A stretch of DNA of 64,000 nt from Odobenus rosmarus divergens (Eukaryota > Chordata > Mammalia > Carnivora > Odobenidae). The number at the start of each line of letters is the position of its first letter. The first letter of the stretch is position 1. The stretch lies in contig NW_004450277.1 in the NCBI RefSeq assembly GCF_000321225.1, positions 412,559-476,558 on the forward strand. Direction: 5' to 3'. Below the pieces are notes generated by a model. It had not been told where the DNA came from, searched no databases, and saw nothing but the letters and a program-made list of their open reading frames with translations. This document shows, piece by piece, positions 12,124 through 24,900 of the stretch. The position numbers were made by a program, and so were the translations under genes.

Positions 12124-12600
12124 TTTGACAGAGAGAGAACACAAGCAGGAAGAGTGGCAGGCAAAAGAAGAAGCAGGCTCTGCACTGAGCACGGGGCCCA
12201 GAGCCCAATGTACAGCTTGATCCCAGGACCCTGGAATCATGACCTGAGCCTAAGGCAGACACTTAACTGACTGAGCCACCCAGGTGCCCCTAAAATGCAA
12301 CTGTTAATCATGCAACAACTTGGACAAATCTCAAGAAATTATGCTGAATAAAGAAAGCCTATTTCAAAAGGAGACATAAGACATAATTCCATTATATAAT
12401 ATCTGTGTAACGGCATAATTGTAGGAATGGGGAACAGATTAGTGGTTGTTTGGGGTTAAGGTATAGGGGAGGGGGTGTGTGCAATCATAAAGGGGTAATG
12501 AGGGAGTTTTGTGCTGGTGCAGTTAAGTATCCTGATGTGGTGGTGGTTACACAAAGCTGTACATGAGATAAAATTGCATCCCAGGAAACTCTTCAATCCC
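10205..12600 (+). mobile_element. L1 fragment, ORF2 reverse-transcriptase part to 3' end, broken
   Basis: Frames broken by stops read [31 protein letters not shown] (10233-10416), then LGTRQECLLPTLLFS (10640-10710) and KRTRIAKTILRKNKVDEIRLPNFK (11248-11310), the L1 ORF2p order. The 3' part has GGAATACTACTCAGCAGTAAA and GAACAGATTAGTGGTTG. A SINE splits it at 12061-12290. Non-functional, old L1M class. Confidence 0.88.
12061..12290 (-). mobile_element. SINEC, - strand, nested in L1, with 15-bp duplication
   Basis: The (TTTA)n tail region (12080-12126), the GACAGAGAGAGAACACAAGC body and the end GAGCCACCCAGGTGCCCC show a reversed carnivore SINE. The perfect duplication TAAAATGCAACTGTT flanks it at 12046-12060 and 12291-12305, proving insertion into the L1 3' end. 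Confidence 0.96.
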
Positions 12601-12841
12601 TAGCAAACTGGGACAACTGGTCACTCTAGTAAGGGCCATTCTGTAGCCCTTGCAGCCCCGAGAAAAATTTTGGACTTCACCTGGAAGAAAATCCAGGTCC
12701 TCTGGCTACTTAGGAAAAAGAACTTGTAGGGGTCAGAACCAACACAGGCAAGAACTACTGCATCATTAAGGCAAGAATGAGAGGGGTCCAGTGTGATAGA
12801 ATGGCCTGAGGTTCACCACTCTTTTGGTTTTCTCCCTGAGT

Positions 12842-13112
12842 ACATGGCTAGACTACATTTCCCAGCTACCCTTGCAGGTAGGTGTGGCTATGGGACTGAA
12901 TTTTGGCCAGTGGGAGGTGGGAGGACATCTGTACCTCCCATAGGTGATCTTCCATGACTTGCCCCATCCACAGCAAGCTTTAAGCCATGTACAGAGAGAG
13001 CAGAGCACAAGCTGAAAGGAACCTGAGACCCGGCTGTCAATGGAGGGGAAGGATTTGCTGATCTGGAATACCCAATAGGACTGTAATGTGTTGTAGCCAT
13101 TATACCAGTCTT
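12842..13112 (+). repeat. Old repeat of the ACATTTCCCAGC family (unassigned), copy 2
   Basis: The longest copy: CTACATTTCCCAGCTACCC, GGTGTGGCTATGGGACTGAA, TTTTGGCCAGTGGGAGG and CTTCCATGACTTGCCCC. Confidence 0.55.
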
Positions 13113-13493
13113 CATCTATCTGTGACAGTGTCCTGTGGTTCCCTAACTGATGCCCCTGGTGTGCACACCTCCTGGGATGCCGTCAGCACCACTGGCCTCG
13201 ATGTGCTCTCTGGATGCTTGTCTTGGGGGAGGTTGACCAGATGGCAGGCAGGCAGGATTCCCAGACAGCCCCCTATAGCTACAGAGACCCCAAGACCCTC
13301 TGCGCATCTCAGAGCCGGGTAGAGGTCTTAGTTCTGGCTCACAGAATCCTAGAAATAGTGGATTCTGAAAGGATTGTAAGACTCTCAGAAGACACAAAAT
13401 CCCATCTGTGCCACTGAACAGACGGGAAAACTGAGCCCAAGAGAGCAGGAGGTGCCTGAGGTCCTACAGTAAATCAGCGGGTGAGTGAGCCCC

Positions 13494-13885
13494 TCATTCA
13501 TCCATTCTTTTATTCATTCCACAGATATTTATTAAGCACTTTGTGTGTTAGGCACACAGATAAAATAGAAGATTCCAGCCCTCATGGAACTTAGAAACAA
13601 GCAAATTGCAAACACCAACAGGACTATGTACTTGGTACTGTGGAGAATAAAGCAAGGTAGGGGATAGAGGAAATGGGTGTTCTGCTTTATCTGGAGTGGT
13701 CAGAGGGGGCGTCTTTGAGGAAGTAACCTTGAGCCGAGACAGGCCCTGAAGATACCTCAGGAAGGATTTTCCAAACGGCAGGAGCAGCAAAAAGCCCCAC
13801 TGAAGGCACACGGCAGAGTCTGAGAAACAGAGGCTGGGAAGCTGGAGCAGAAGGGATGGGAAGAGAATGGCTGACAGGCTACAGC
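13494..13885 (-). repeat. L2 fragment, - strand
   Basis: ATTCATTCCACAGATATTTA, GCCCTCATGGAACTTAGAAA, GTGGTCAGAGGGGGCGTCTT and CCCTGAAGATACCTCAGGAA follow the reversed L2 order. Confidence 0.7.
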
Positions 13886-14129
13886 CCGCAGAGCTGGGTG
13901 TCTGTCCAGTAGTCACGGCCTTGGCACGCCCCCGCCCCCCCATGCACACTGCTCTTCCCAGCCCTGCTCACTCGGGAGCTGTCCTGCTCTGGACTCCGGA
14001 GCCTTTAGGACTGGGGATGGATGGATAGGGGCTGACTTTCCAACTTCCTAATGTTTGATCTTCTAGGGTTACCTCATTTCTCCCAGCACGTGAATTCCAT
14101 GTATAAACCAGGAGACTCCTGCGTCCAGA

Positions 14130-14610
14130 CAACACATTCGTTCATTCATCCTACAACATGCTGAGCTCCTGCTCTGTGTCTAGCGTGGGCTAGTGCTCCA
14201 GGGACCCAGATATGACCTCATCTCTGGTCTCCAATGTTGACAATGTAGAGAGAGGGACAGAGACATCAATAGTTACCACCTAGTGCCAAGCTGTGATAAA
14301 GAGATTGTGGGAGCCCAGAAGAGGCCCTGAACCTGCCCTGAGAATCCAGGAAGGCTTCCTGGATGAGGGGCATATCCAGGGCAGGGTCCTGAAACGAGTC
14401 AGAGAAGAAGGGCGGTGGGATGTAGGCCGATATTCCACAAAGAGGCCACACAGGAAAGGCTCAGAGGTGTGGAGGGCCTGGAGGTGTCTGTCAAAAACTG
14501 CAAGGAGTTGAGATCTCTGGGATCAAAGGTGTGAGGGGTGGGGTGACGGGGAAGACTGAGAGCAAAGGGGTCAGAACAAGAGGGCTTTGTAGGCAGAGAG
14601 AGGGGGCATC
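14130..14610 (-). repeat. L2 fragment, - strand
   Basis: TTCGTTCATTCATCCTACAA, CTAGTGCTCCAGGGACCCAG, AGGAAGGCTTCCTGGATGAG and AGAGGGCTTTGTAGGCAGAG match reversed L2. Confidence 0.65.
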
Positions 14611-15206
14611 CATGCTGGAAAAGCCCTGGACACCCATCCGCCTCTGTCCTAGACTTGCTGGGCTGCCTGAGCTAAGAACCCAAATCCCGAAGCCTCAGTG
14701 ACCCCATCTGTGAAATGAAGCCATTTGGGTGGACTGGCTCTGACGTGCCACCAAGATGCCAGAATCTTGTCTGCGGGTGTGTTCGTGGAGCCCTACACAA
14801 GAATGGCCAGGCCAGAGCTGCCTCCCTGTGTGTCTCCTGCCGCTGGACATGCCTTCAAATGTCCTCATTGCACTGGGGACTCATTGAGGATGGAGAGAAG
14901 GGGCTGAAGGAGACAAGCCCCACACACAGGAAAAAGAAAGGACAGTTGTTCAGCAAGAGGCTGTCCAAGCTAAGCTCCTCTGTGTCCTGAGTAGTGGCCC
15001 AGAGGGCAGGCGATGGAGGCAGACAGGGCGCTGACCTGCTGTGTGTGGCCTCGGGCAAGTCACTGGCCTCTCTGAGTGCGCTGTCTGCTGGATAGGAGGA
15101 AGGGTCTGGCTGTGAAAGCGTTAAAACGGCCCAGCTGCTCCCCATCCGGTAGATAAGGTCGGAGGAAACACAGTCCAGCGAATTTATGAGGTGCCGGTCA
15201 CTTGGA

Positions 15207-15213
15207 ATCAAAG
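15207..15213 (+). promoter_or_regulatory. TCF/LEF-type motif upstream of the RSPO4 island
   Basis: ATCAAAG, a perfect match to the WWCAAAG core, lies about 650 bp before the RSPO4 ATG, just outside the CpG island. RSPO4 amplifies Wnt signalling, so feedback is conceivable, but a 7-mer like this is common by chance. Confidence 0.25.
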
Positions 15214-15469
15214 ATTAGGGGCTCCCCGCAGGCTGCGCGGGAAACACGCAGGGGCCATGGCCAGAGGGGACGCGGGACTCTTGAAAGAACGAGGCAGAGC
15301 AGACGGTCAGGCAGCAGAGTAGGGGACGGTGAGGCAGAGAGAGGACCAGAGGAAGTGCAGGAGTGGTCCCGAAGGGCCAGGCGCAGGAGCCCGGAGCGAC
15401 CGAGGAGAAGGGAGAAAATCGGAGGCAGGAGGGGAGTGGGGGGTCGGGAGGTGGCGAGAGCGCCAGCAT

Positions 15470-15865
15470 GGGGAGGGTCACTTGGCGGCCGCGCCTGTGT
15501 ACCTGCGTCTGGCGGGCCGGCGGCGGCGGGTCTGTGAGTGCGGCAGTGCAGGGGGCGGAACGACGCCAGACGGCGGACTGCGGGACCCACAGACCTCCGG
15601 GCCCCCCGCCGGGCGACCCCCGCCCCCCGCGGCGCGCGCCGCCCGAGCGGGTTAACGCGCCGCCTCGCGCGCCGGGCTCCTCCCCGCCGGGGCAGTGTCC
15701 CCGCTCCGCCGACGCCCTCACTCGACCTGGCGGCCGGCCCCTGCGCAGACGGCGCGTCCCTGGCGGCGGACCGAGCCCGCGCCCCGCGGATGCGCCCGTG
15801 CGCCCGGAGCAGCCATCTGGCCTCCCGGGGAACCCCCGCGCGCCCGCGCCGACCAGGCTGCCCAG
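15470..15865 (+). promoter_or_regulatory. RSPO4: CpG-island promoter and 5' leader of RSPO4
   Basis: CpG density rises sharply from about 15470 and stays high to about 15950, against a CpG-poor surround. A GC box (GGGGCGG) lies near 15552-15558, with several further CCGCCCC/CCGCC-type blocks near 15610-15710. No TATA box is seen in the 250 bases before the ATG, which fits a dispersed TATA-less start. The transcription start cannot be placed from sequence. An out-of-frame ATG at 15790 lies in the likely leader. Confidence 0.75.
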
Positions 15866-15944
15866 ATGCGGGCGCCACTCTGCCTCTTGCTGCTCGTCGC
15901 CCACGCCGTGGACATGCTCCCCCTGAACCGAAGGAAGAAGCAAG
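15866..15944 (+). CDS. RSPO4: RSPO4 exon 1 coding part: signal peptide and basic N-terminus
   Basis: Encodes residues 1-26 and the first base of codon 27. A run of Leu/Val/Ala gives the signal peptide, followed by NRRKKQ. The exon ends CAAG and the donor is GTACGA, a modest match to consensus. Its 79-nt coding length agrees with the human exon 1 boundary, known from the anonychia allele c.79+1G>A. The ATG context is weak (C at -3, C at +4). The same frame is open upstream to about 15695 but without an ATG there, so no longer N-terminus is likely. Confidence 0.95.
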
Positions 15945-18900
15945 GTACGAGGGGGGCAGCGGGCTGGGTGGCAGGGCACGCACAGCGGGGCAGACAGGGG
16001 TTTGGCCCCTGGAACTCCTGCAGATAGCCATCAGGCCCACTTTACAGATGGGGAGACTGAGGCCTGGGGGCACCTGTCTAGCAAGCTGGCCAAGGAGGCT
16101 CTCCAAGGAAGGAAGGGGCTGGTAGGCCTCTCTCACTGACCCACTCCCTATAGTAGCAGCATTGCTGAGAAGGAGGGTGGCTCTGTGCAGAGACAGGAAG
16201 CCCCAGGTGCCAGGCCAGAGGACACTGGGACTAGGGGACAGAATTAGTGACTTAGAAGCCATGCCAAGTATCCATGCTGAGCTGGGAGAAGACATACACA
16301 GCCCCAGGCTGGGAGTCCAGATGACCCAGTCTCAGCCCCATCATTGACTGTGACTCACCACGTCACCTTCAGGAAGGCGGTATTCCTTAGTGGACCCCCT
16401 CTGGCAAGGACATGAGCTTTGTGAATTCAGGGAGACCTGAGACCTGAATTCACGTCCATTTATTCTGAGATGACCTGGAAGAAGTCCCAGAGCCCCTCAG
16501 TTTTTCCATCTGGACCTCCTGGGAACACTCGGAAGGTAAAGCAAGGGTCAGACTGTAAATGGACCTGGGGCACAGAGGGGCCCCTTGCACCCTCAGGGTC
16601 CTATGTCACAGCCGCTCACTGTGAGAGTCAGAATGTCCTCAAGAAGTGGGTTTGAGGCTGTCACTGCAGTGTGGGGGTCGGCAGAGCCCGTGGGGCTGAG
16701 GAGGGCAAGCAGGCGAGCAAGTCTCCTGAGCTGGTACCAGTCTGAGAACCAACCTTGGAATGCCAGCCACTATGCCAAGGGAATCCCCACCGCATCCTCA
16801 TAACAGCACTTATCCCATTTTATAAAGCCAGGTGCCGAGGCTCGACAGGTTAGGTAACTTTGCTAAATTGTCCAGCAGGTGAGCGGAAGACCCAGTGTCT
16901 TCTTTCTTTCCAGCTGTGGTGTTAGGTCTGAACAAGGCTACATGGGAATAAGAAAGAGTCTGCCCTCTAGGAGCTTCTAGTCCCATTTGAGTGAAAAGCC
17001 CTGCATGGACACACGCACTCCTGGACTGGAGCAGGAAGCAGAGACGGGCTATGGGAGAATGCGGAGGTGGGATTGGGTGGGGGTGACTGGCCCAAAGGGC
17101 TCCCGTCCCCCGTGTGACTGGATGGAGGGACCAGGGGTCCGAGCAGTGGGTGGGCTTCAGGTGAGCTGGGCCCCTGGGGTCCAAACTTGGGACGTCATGG
17201 GGATGCTCCTCTGTGAATGTCCCATGTACAGTGGCTGAGTGTATAGTCTCTGGAGTCAGCTTCCCCAGTAATCAGCTGAGTGACGTTGGGGAAGTCACTT
17301 TGCCTCTCTGCGCCTGGGTTTACCCATCTAAGACTCTTTTAGAACATCGCTAAGATTTTTCTCAGTTTTATTTTATTTTTTTAAAGATTTTATTTATTTA
17401 ATTGACAGAGAGAGAGACAGCGAGAGAGGGAGCACAAGCAGGGGGAGTGGGAGAGGGAGAAGCAGGCTTCCCGCCGAGCAGGGAGCCCGATGTGGGGCTC
17501 GATCCCAGGATCATGACCTGAGCTGAAGGCAGTCGCTTAACCGACTGAGCCACCCAGGCACCCAGATTTTTCTCAGTTTTAAAACAGACCAAAGAAATAA
17601 AAATAAAAACTTTCTCCTCACTGACTCCTCTTTAACAAGAGGAATAATAATCTGAAGTATCCAACTCACAAGGCAGATGTGGGCAAGACTGAATTAGTGT
17701 GTTTGTTAAGTGAGTAGCCAAGTACACAGGCTCCTAGTGGGCACTTGTAGGTACCAGTCGTCTTCATTTCCTGTGCATGGTGTCCCTGGCTACTCACAAC
17801 AGCCTTGTCGGGGGGGTGGGTGGGGGAGGGCTGCTTATGATCTGGATGAGGATTCAGAGAGGGAAACTGATTTGTCCAAAGTTGCGCAGCAGGTGAGTAG
17901 CAATGCAGGCTGGAATCCCACTCCATCTGTCAGGATGGCTCCTGAGCTGTGTTGGCTTTCCCTTCCCAGAGTCTCTGTTCCCCATCTGAAGAGGAGCTGG
18001 TTGGGGAGATCTTTAAGATGCTTCACAGTTCTAAAAAGACACACACACACACAAAGATTAAAGAAAAAGAAAACTTCTAATCCCTTTCGCCATCCCCAGT
18101 TGCTCGGTGAGGAGCTTGGGCATGGCTGCTCCCAATGCTGCCCCAGTTTGGCAAGGGGGCTCTCAGCACCCCTCCCCACCATAGTTGATGCCTTGTTTAT
18201 GGGACGTAAACATGCCCATCCAGTGTCTCTGAAGAAGCTTATAGCTCCACTTATCAGTCAGGTGCAATGGAGAGAGTCTTGGATTTCAGTCCCACCCCAG
18301 GCCCCTTTGTACTGTGTGACTTCGGGTGAGTGGACTCCTCAGCTCCTGCCAACAGCCTCAGTTTCCCCATTGGCCCTGGGGTGGGGGTGGAGGGGTAGGA
18401 AACCCCTTCCTGTAGCATATTCTGCAAAGTGGGCATAGGCGTCCTGGCCAAATAGGTTTGGGAAATGCTGGGTTTGGCAGATTTCTTGACTGCAGGACTT
18501 ATCAGAGCATTCATGGTGAAGCGGTGGGGCTAGACAGCAGGACCTTTTCCAAACTAATTATGCAGCAGAGGGCCATTTTTCATGAGACGGCTGCTTGGGA
18601 AACTCCACACGACATCCCTGAGGGTCTTACCGGCTTTGACATTTTGCTGTCACTGTAGAAGGAGAATGTGTCCTGAAGGCACCTGAGCCCTGGCCGTGCT
18701 CCATGTATCCATCTCTTCACCTGTTCATTCAACAACAGCTACAGGGCATCCTCCCAGCATCCCTTGTGCTGGGAAACTTGGAGATGCCAAGGTGCACAGA
18801 CCCGGGGCCTGCTCTCGAGCAGCTACCAGGGTGCAGGGATGCCCTTCCCTGATTTCCCCAGCCTCCCCTCCATGCCCGAGTCCCGGGCCTCAGTCTTCGG

Positions 18901-21900
18901 CCTGCTCTGCAAGGCCTAGCAGCTGCCCAGGCTGAGCTGTCCCCCTCAGGGCCTGGCATCCGCAGACCCATGCTTCCTCAAGCTCTGGCGTCACTGTTTT
19001 CTGATGAAACCCAATTTTTCTGTTTCTTTTTTTTTTTTTTTCAATTTTTCTGTTTCTAAGACAAGAAAGAATGAAAGAAAAAGCTTGAGAAAGATTCTTG
19101 GATCTCAACTGTCTCTTACAAAACATGTTGATTAATTAAGTGTAAATGAATCAGAACCAGATGGAAACATTTCTCTTGAGACATGCTGGGGTGTCCTGGC
19201 AATGGGACAGGCAGGGAGTGTGAGGGAGCTCTGGTCTGCAACCCCCAACCCCTGATATGGAGCTTCATTTAGGCAATGAGGAGAAGACAGACTGTGATGG
19301 ACTTCCCTGACGTTCAAGGCTGGAGAGGGGCCCTGGTGGAGGCAAGAGTCCCCCCACATTCACATGGTGATTTCAGATCCTTCTAGACCCGAGGCAGCAA
19401 GGGACAGAGGGAATTCGGGGAGTTCAGCTCTGGAATTCAGAGAGCCCTGGGTTCAAATCCTGAACCCTCTCCTGCCCTAGGTGTGTGACCTTGGGCAGGC
19501 CACATGCCTTCTCCAGTCTGTGGTTCCACGTCTGTGAAATGGGAACTGTTTTATCTACCCCTCTGATAGTTGGGAAGATTCACCACAGTCCCAGAGGGAA
19601 AGTGTCTGGAAGCATAGAGTAGGTGCTTTATAAAGATTCTACCACTTCTCCCTCCCATTTTACAGCAGCCTGGGGTGCTCTCTGGACTGGGGGGTTTCGT
19701 GTGGGTTGAACCTGACTTCTGCCCTATCCCCTCGGTGAGCCTCTTCAGTCTTCATCTGCTCAATGAACGGCGCCTCCCTTGGGTGGGGTGAGTGTGATCA
19801 TTCTCTGTAACCGCCGGGCAGGCAGCACTGTCCCCTGCCTGTAGCGGGGAAGCTGAGCCCCAGCGAGCAGGTGCCCAAGGCGGTGGCAGAGATGGGGAAG
19901 GACCCAGGTTTCTTGTCTGCAGGGCTGGGCCAGGGCCGGGTGGGCCCAGAACAAGGTGCATCCCCCTCAGTGCTGGCCTCTGGTTGGCACCAGGTCAAGA
20001 TGCATGTCAGGGGCAGCTCTGGAAGGAGAACCAACTGCTAGAGGATGGAGTGAGGGGTTTAACTGCACCTGGGGGGCCCGGGAAAGGCATCATGTGTCAG
20101 TAGAATGCTACCTCAGGCAAGGTATTTTGGCCCCTTTGGGCCTGGGTTTCTTCATAAAATACGGCTGGTTGAGAAAAGGAAAGCACTATGTTTGGTGCAC
20201 AGTAAGTACTCAATAAACTTGTCTCTGCTCCCATGCCCTCTCCCTCTGTGGCCAGTTCTGGAACCAAGCTTGGGCTCAAAGGAGATGCTGCTTCACCTCA
20301 CATGCCCCCACCCTTGGGGGAACCCACCTCCCTCTCCAGGGATGGAAGCCACCCAGCCCCCGCCCAGTCACCAAAGGAGAGCCTTGAGGCCACTTAATGA
20401 GGGCTGGCCATGTGCCAGGAGCTCTGCACAGTGGGAATCCTCACCATGACGCTGCCTGGTGGACACCCATTTCCCAGACAAGGGAACTGAGGCTCAGAAA
20501 GGGCCAGTGACCTGTCCAGGAACTCCCAACTTTGGGGACATGGACCCGGCATTTTGGAGGCTTCAAAGCCTGTGCATAGAAATACACATGGGTCCTGTTG
20601 ATGACTTGCCAGGGGCTGCAAGGTGGAGGCATCTGAGAGGAGCCTTATCACAGGGATTTTGTCAGGCAAGGTGGTAGCAGGGACGGGCATGGGGGACTCC
20701 AGCAGGAGGAAGGGAGGGTCAGGTGGAAAGGGCCGAAGGGGCTGTGTGGCCAGAGGAAGTAGAGGTCCAATTGCAGACAGGGTGAGAGTCCAGTCACAGA
20801 GGGGCCTTGGATGCCACTTGCACGTCACCTTTACCCCAAAGAAATATGCATTGAGCCCCTCCTCTGGACCAGGCTCTGACTAGGTGTTGACAAGGACGGT
20901 AGAGATGCGCTCCACTGTCCCACCTGTCAAAGGGCTCAGTGTCTCCTTGAGATGTCAGTTACAGACCCATCAGAAAGACTGACACGGACAGGACCCCACT
21001 GCCCCTCCACGCCGCCCTCAGTGGCAGGTCAGGGGCGCTCCTGATCTCAGCTGAGCAATCTGACACTCAACGACGGGACGTTGCTTGGCGAAGGTGACCT
21101 TATCCGTTTTGTTCTCCTGTGTCTTTGTGTCCGTCTATCAGTTCACTGTTTATTCATCCACTTTTCCATTAGTAAAAAAACTGACGCTTGTATGAATGCA
21201 AAGTTTTCAAACTGAGGTTTGCAACCCATCAACAGATAGGGGAACTAAATTTAGTAAGTACAGCAATTTTGAATGAAGTGGAATACAGTGCAACGGAACA
21301 GAACACGACAGTATAGGATAGAATAAAACAGGGGGGGGGCGGGGGTCAGGAAACTTTTTTTGTAGAGGGCCAGATAGTAGATATTTTCAGCTTTGCGGGC
21401 CACATATGACCTGTCCTGTATTCTTCTTTGCTGCTGTTGTAAACCCTTCTCAGTTCATAGGCCATACAACAAGGCCAAGGGCCGGATTTGGCCCACAGGC
21501 TAGAATTAGCTAACCTCCTTTTTAGAAAATATCAGAATGTATTGCAAGTCTTAAGATTAAACATTATTTTGAGAAATGTGTTTCCATTTACACATATATG
21601 TGAGTGTGTGTATGAGTAAGTGAGTGTGCATGCTCTTGTGTGTGCACATAGATGGGGATGTGTGAGAGTGTGTGTGTTTGTACTGATGTGTGTATTCTGC
21701 ATGCTGTGTGTGAACTGATATAAAACTGGAATTTTTACCTCTGTCAAGGAAGTGTGGAGGCTGCTGGATCAGCTGAGCCCAATAACGTCCTCATAAATCT
21801 CTCAGAGACAGGTCGTAGGAGGGTCCCTGTATCGCAGATGGGGAGACTGAGGCCCCGTGAGCCCCAGAGCAGGAGGCGTGTGAACCCAGGGAGTCTGGCT

Positions 21901-24900
21901 GCAGAGCTCCACGTGCTACACCATATTGCCTCAATGAGCAGCGACCCCCCCCTCCCCGGCACATTTTGCAAGTCGTCTGCCTATTTTTGGTGGCCCTGAG
22001 TCTGGTGGCCACGTCCTTCCCAAGGCTTGGGGCTTTTAGCCCCAGAAGGTGGAGTGATCAGTCAGAGCCCTTAATATCCTCCTACGTCAGACACCCCTGA
22101 GCAGCCGATGGGCGCAAGACATCGTGTGGGCCTTTTGCACTGATCCTGCCTGGTGGACATGGGTCCTCCCTCTGCCCTTCCAGAAGAGGAAGGCTGGTTC
22201 AGAGAGGGGACCTGTTTTGTTCCAGGTCACAGAGGAAATGGATGTGTGGCCTGGGTCTTCCAGGTTCCAGACCCACAGGAACAAATCCTGCCTACCAGAG
22301 ACTTCTCTGGAAAACCCATCCAATGCCATGAACTGCCCTCTGGTTCACACAGCTCTTTACAGTTTGCGGAAGGGTTCCGCTTTCCTTTTTTATAGAATAG
22401 TGGAATGCAGGGCTGAAAAGGCCAGTTGAGACCTTTGAGACCAAAGCTTGCACAAATGGAGGCTCAAGCAGGGCAGGACCTCAGCCCCCCGGCACCAGGC
22501 AATGGGTGGAAGCGAGGGTGCAGCCGAGACTGGGGAGCAAGGGAGGGCCACTTTGGAGAGGTAGAGGGAGGTAGCCGGCTCCAGAGCCTAAAAGTCCTGG
22601 TGTTGGGCCCTTGAGAGCCTCAGTTTCCCTGGCTGACTCGGCTGCACTGGGTCTGCTGTGCCTCCGTCCCAGGTCTAGGATAAATGTCAGACAAGGGGGA
22701 TGACATTTGACAATGAAGAGGGCATCCATAGCTGGCAGAGGTTTCTTAAGAACGAGAGGCCAGCCCGGGCTTGGGAGCCTCGAATGGGCCCCTGGAATGA
22801 CCTGTGTGGCCCACAGGCTCCGTGGCTTGGCTGTGTGCTTCCAAGAGAGGGAGCAGGCTGAAGCCTGGGCCAGACTCAGAGCCGTCACGGCCACGAGGCC
22901 AGTCCTTCCCTTAGAACCGGGGGCTGTGGACCCTGGCCGACACAGGAGGCCCCAGGCGCGGTGGATACCCAGGAGCGTGTTCCTCACCTGCATTTCCACA
23001 CACATGTATGTTCCTAAAAACATACATTTTTTGTCTTTAAAAATACTTAACTTTTCCTGGCATCAAAGGTTTTTAAAAGTCTGTTTTTGATTTGGTTTTA
23101 CAGTTGGACGTTTACTCTATGCCAGATGCTGTTACCTGTGTTATTTTATTTTATGTAACAACATCAGGCACTGTTCTAAGTGCTTTATACATATGAACTG
23201 GTTAAATGTTCTTAATAAACCTAGTATCCCTGTTCTACAGATGAGAAGACTGAGGCACAGAGAGGTTAAGTAACTTACCCAAGGTCACACAGCCAAGGTT
23301 CAAATCCTGCCTGGTCCCAGAGCCCGAGCTCTATTGAGCTCAGTTGCCTCCCAGCCTTATTGAATCCTCATAGGTTGCTGTGAGGACTATTATCCATATT
23401 TTACAGAGGAGGAAACTGATTTAAGAGAAAGGGACATTAGTTGAAAGTATATGAAATTGCCATTTTTATAGGTCAGAAAAACAGCCCAATATTAGCAATT
23501 TCATGTGCTTCAGCCCAGTAGCTTGGCAGAGTAAGTTTGGCAAAACCAGGATTTAAACCCAGACAATAATTCCAAAGCTGGGGTGCATAACCACACCGTC
23601 AGGCCTTCTCCCAATTCAGCCGCAGAGTAGCCCAGGAGGTGGTGTGATCCTGTTATTCTACAGAGGAGGCCCTCCAAGCTCAGAGAGGGCAGTTGACTTG
23701 CCAAGGGCGCAGAGCCGGGATGGGGGGAAGTTGGGATATGCCTCCAGGTCTCCATGGGCCTGTGCAGCAGGCAGTGCTATTCGGACGCATGCCTTCAGCC
23801 CCAACCTCGGGGATCCCTCCAGGTCCCACAGCGAATGGTCTGGTTCCCATCGCGGATGGGTGAGGCACTCCTCTCAGGCACGGCTGCCTCAGGCTGGGCC
23901 ACCACCGCCTGCCCTGGGATGATTTCTTGGAGTCATGCCACGTGATTCATAGGGCCCCTGCTCTGCGGTCCATGGTGGGGGCTCCAGTGCGCCATTGTGG
24001 TGTGGGTTCTGTTTCACCAGCTCAAAAGAAAGGCATTCCCAAGCCTGGGGGACGCAGACCACATGGAGAAAACCACTCCCTTTTGCCAGAAGCCTCCACT
24101 TTCCCTGAAGCCCGACAGCGGTGCCCACATCCGCAGGGGTGGAGACTCGCAGAGAAGGAATGTCACGGCTGCCCTTCCAGAGCCTGCCCTGGTGTTGGCA
24201 AGTGGGCACGGCTGTCTCTAGCAAGTCCCAGATGAGCAGTGGGAGGTCAGCAGGCTGTCACGAAGGCCGTGGGCTCTGCCACTCACCAGCTGAGTGACCT
24301 TGGGCAGGTTATCTCTCCTTTCTGTTCCTCCATTGGCTAACTTGCAAAATAGGACATTTCTAGCAAACAGGGGGTGCTCTCAAGAGTTCCGGCGCCAGGC
24401 GGGGAGGGTGGGATTTGGGCTGTGAGATGCGTGGGCTCAGCTCCCACCTCTGCTACTGCCATGCTTGGGTGCAACTATTCCACTCCTGAATCTCAGTGTC
24501 GTCTGTCAGTACCATGGGGACAATCATAGCATCTACATCATATGGTTGTCTTGAGGATCAAGATTATGCACGTAACCTACCTGAGAGATAGTAGGTGTTC
24601 AATTAATGGCGGTAACTGTCATGTGCCATGGGAGACTGGCTCTTTCTAGCATCCAGAACATTCTAGCCTGATGACAGACATGTCCCTGCCTGCGTTTGGA
24701 AGTCCTCAGGAGACCTAACTTGTCAAAAGAAGGTTACTCTAAGGAGCCCACGTTCAGAGGGCCGACTGTGGCACATGATTACTTTCTCTCTCTGAGCCTC
24801 TGTTCACTCCTCTATGAAACCGGACCTCAGAGGGCAGCAGTGAGGATGGAAAGATGTGTGTGGTATGTGTGCGTGGTGCTGGCGCATTATAAATGTATAA

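Larger units (their letters stand above)
1..15469. other. Upstream intergenic region, no gene recognised
   Basis: No open frame here has splice structure or resemblance to a known protein, apart from L1 ORF fragments. Identified content is listed separately: GATG repeats, two SINEs, L1, L2, MIR, a MER58-like element and a minisatellite. Unlisted stretches (for example 1150-1735, 3450-4130, 5000-5800 and 6200-6700) are CpG-poor unique sequence in which I see nothing specific. Confidence 0.75.

Noticed and set aside
15695..15865. In-frame N-terminal extension of RSPO4
   Set aside because: The frame is open upstream but begins with GTG, not ATG. An extension would bury the signal peptide, and the human start matches 15866.
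15198..16295. 365-codon antisense ORF over the RSPO4 promoter
   Set aside because: It lies wholly in the CpG island. Its composition (Arg, Pro, Ala, Gly) is what GC-rich DNA yields in any frame. No domain is visible, and it crosses exon 1 of a clear gene on the other strand.
17710..18438. 242-codon + strand ORF
   Set aside because: It runs through two MIR fragments and unique intron DNA, shows no domain and has no splice logic.
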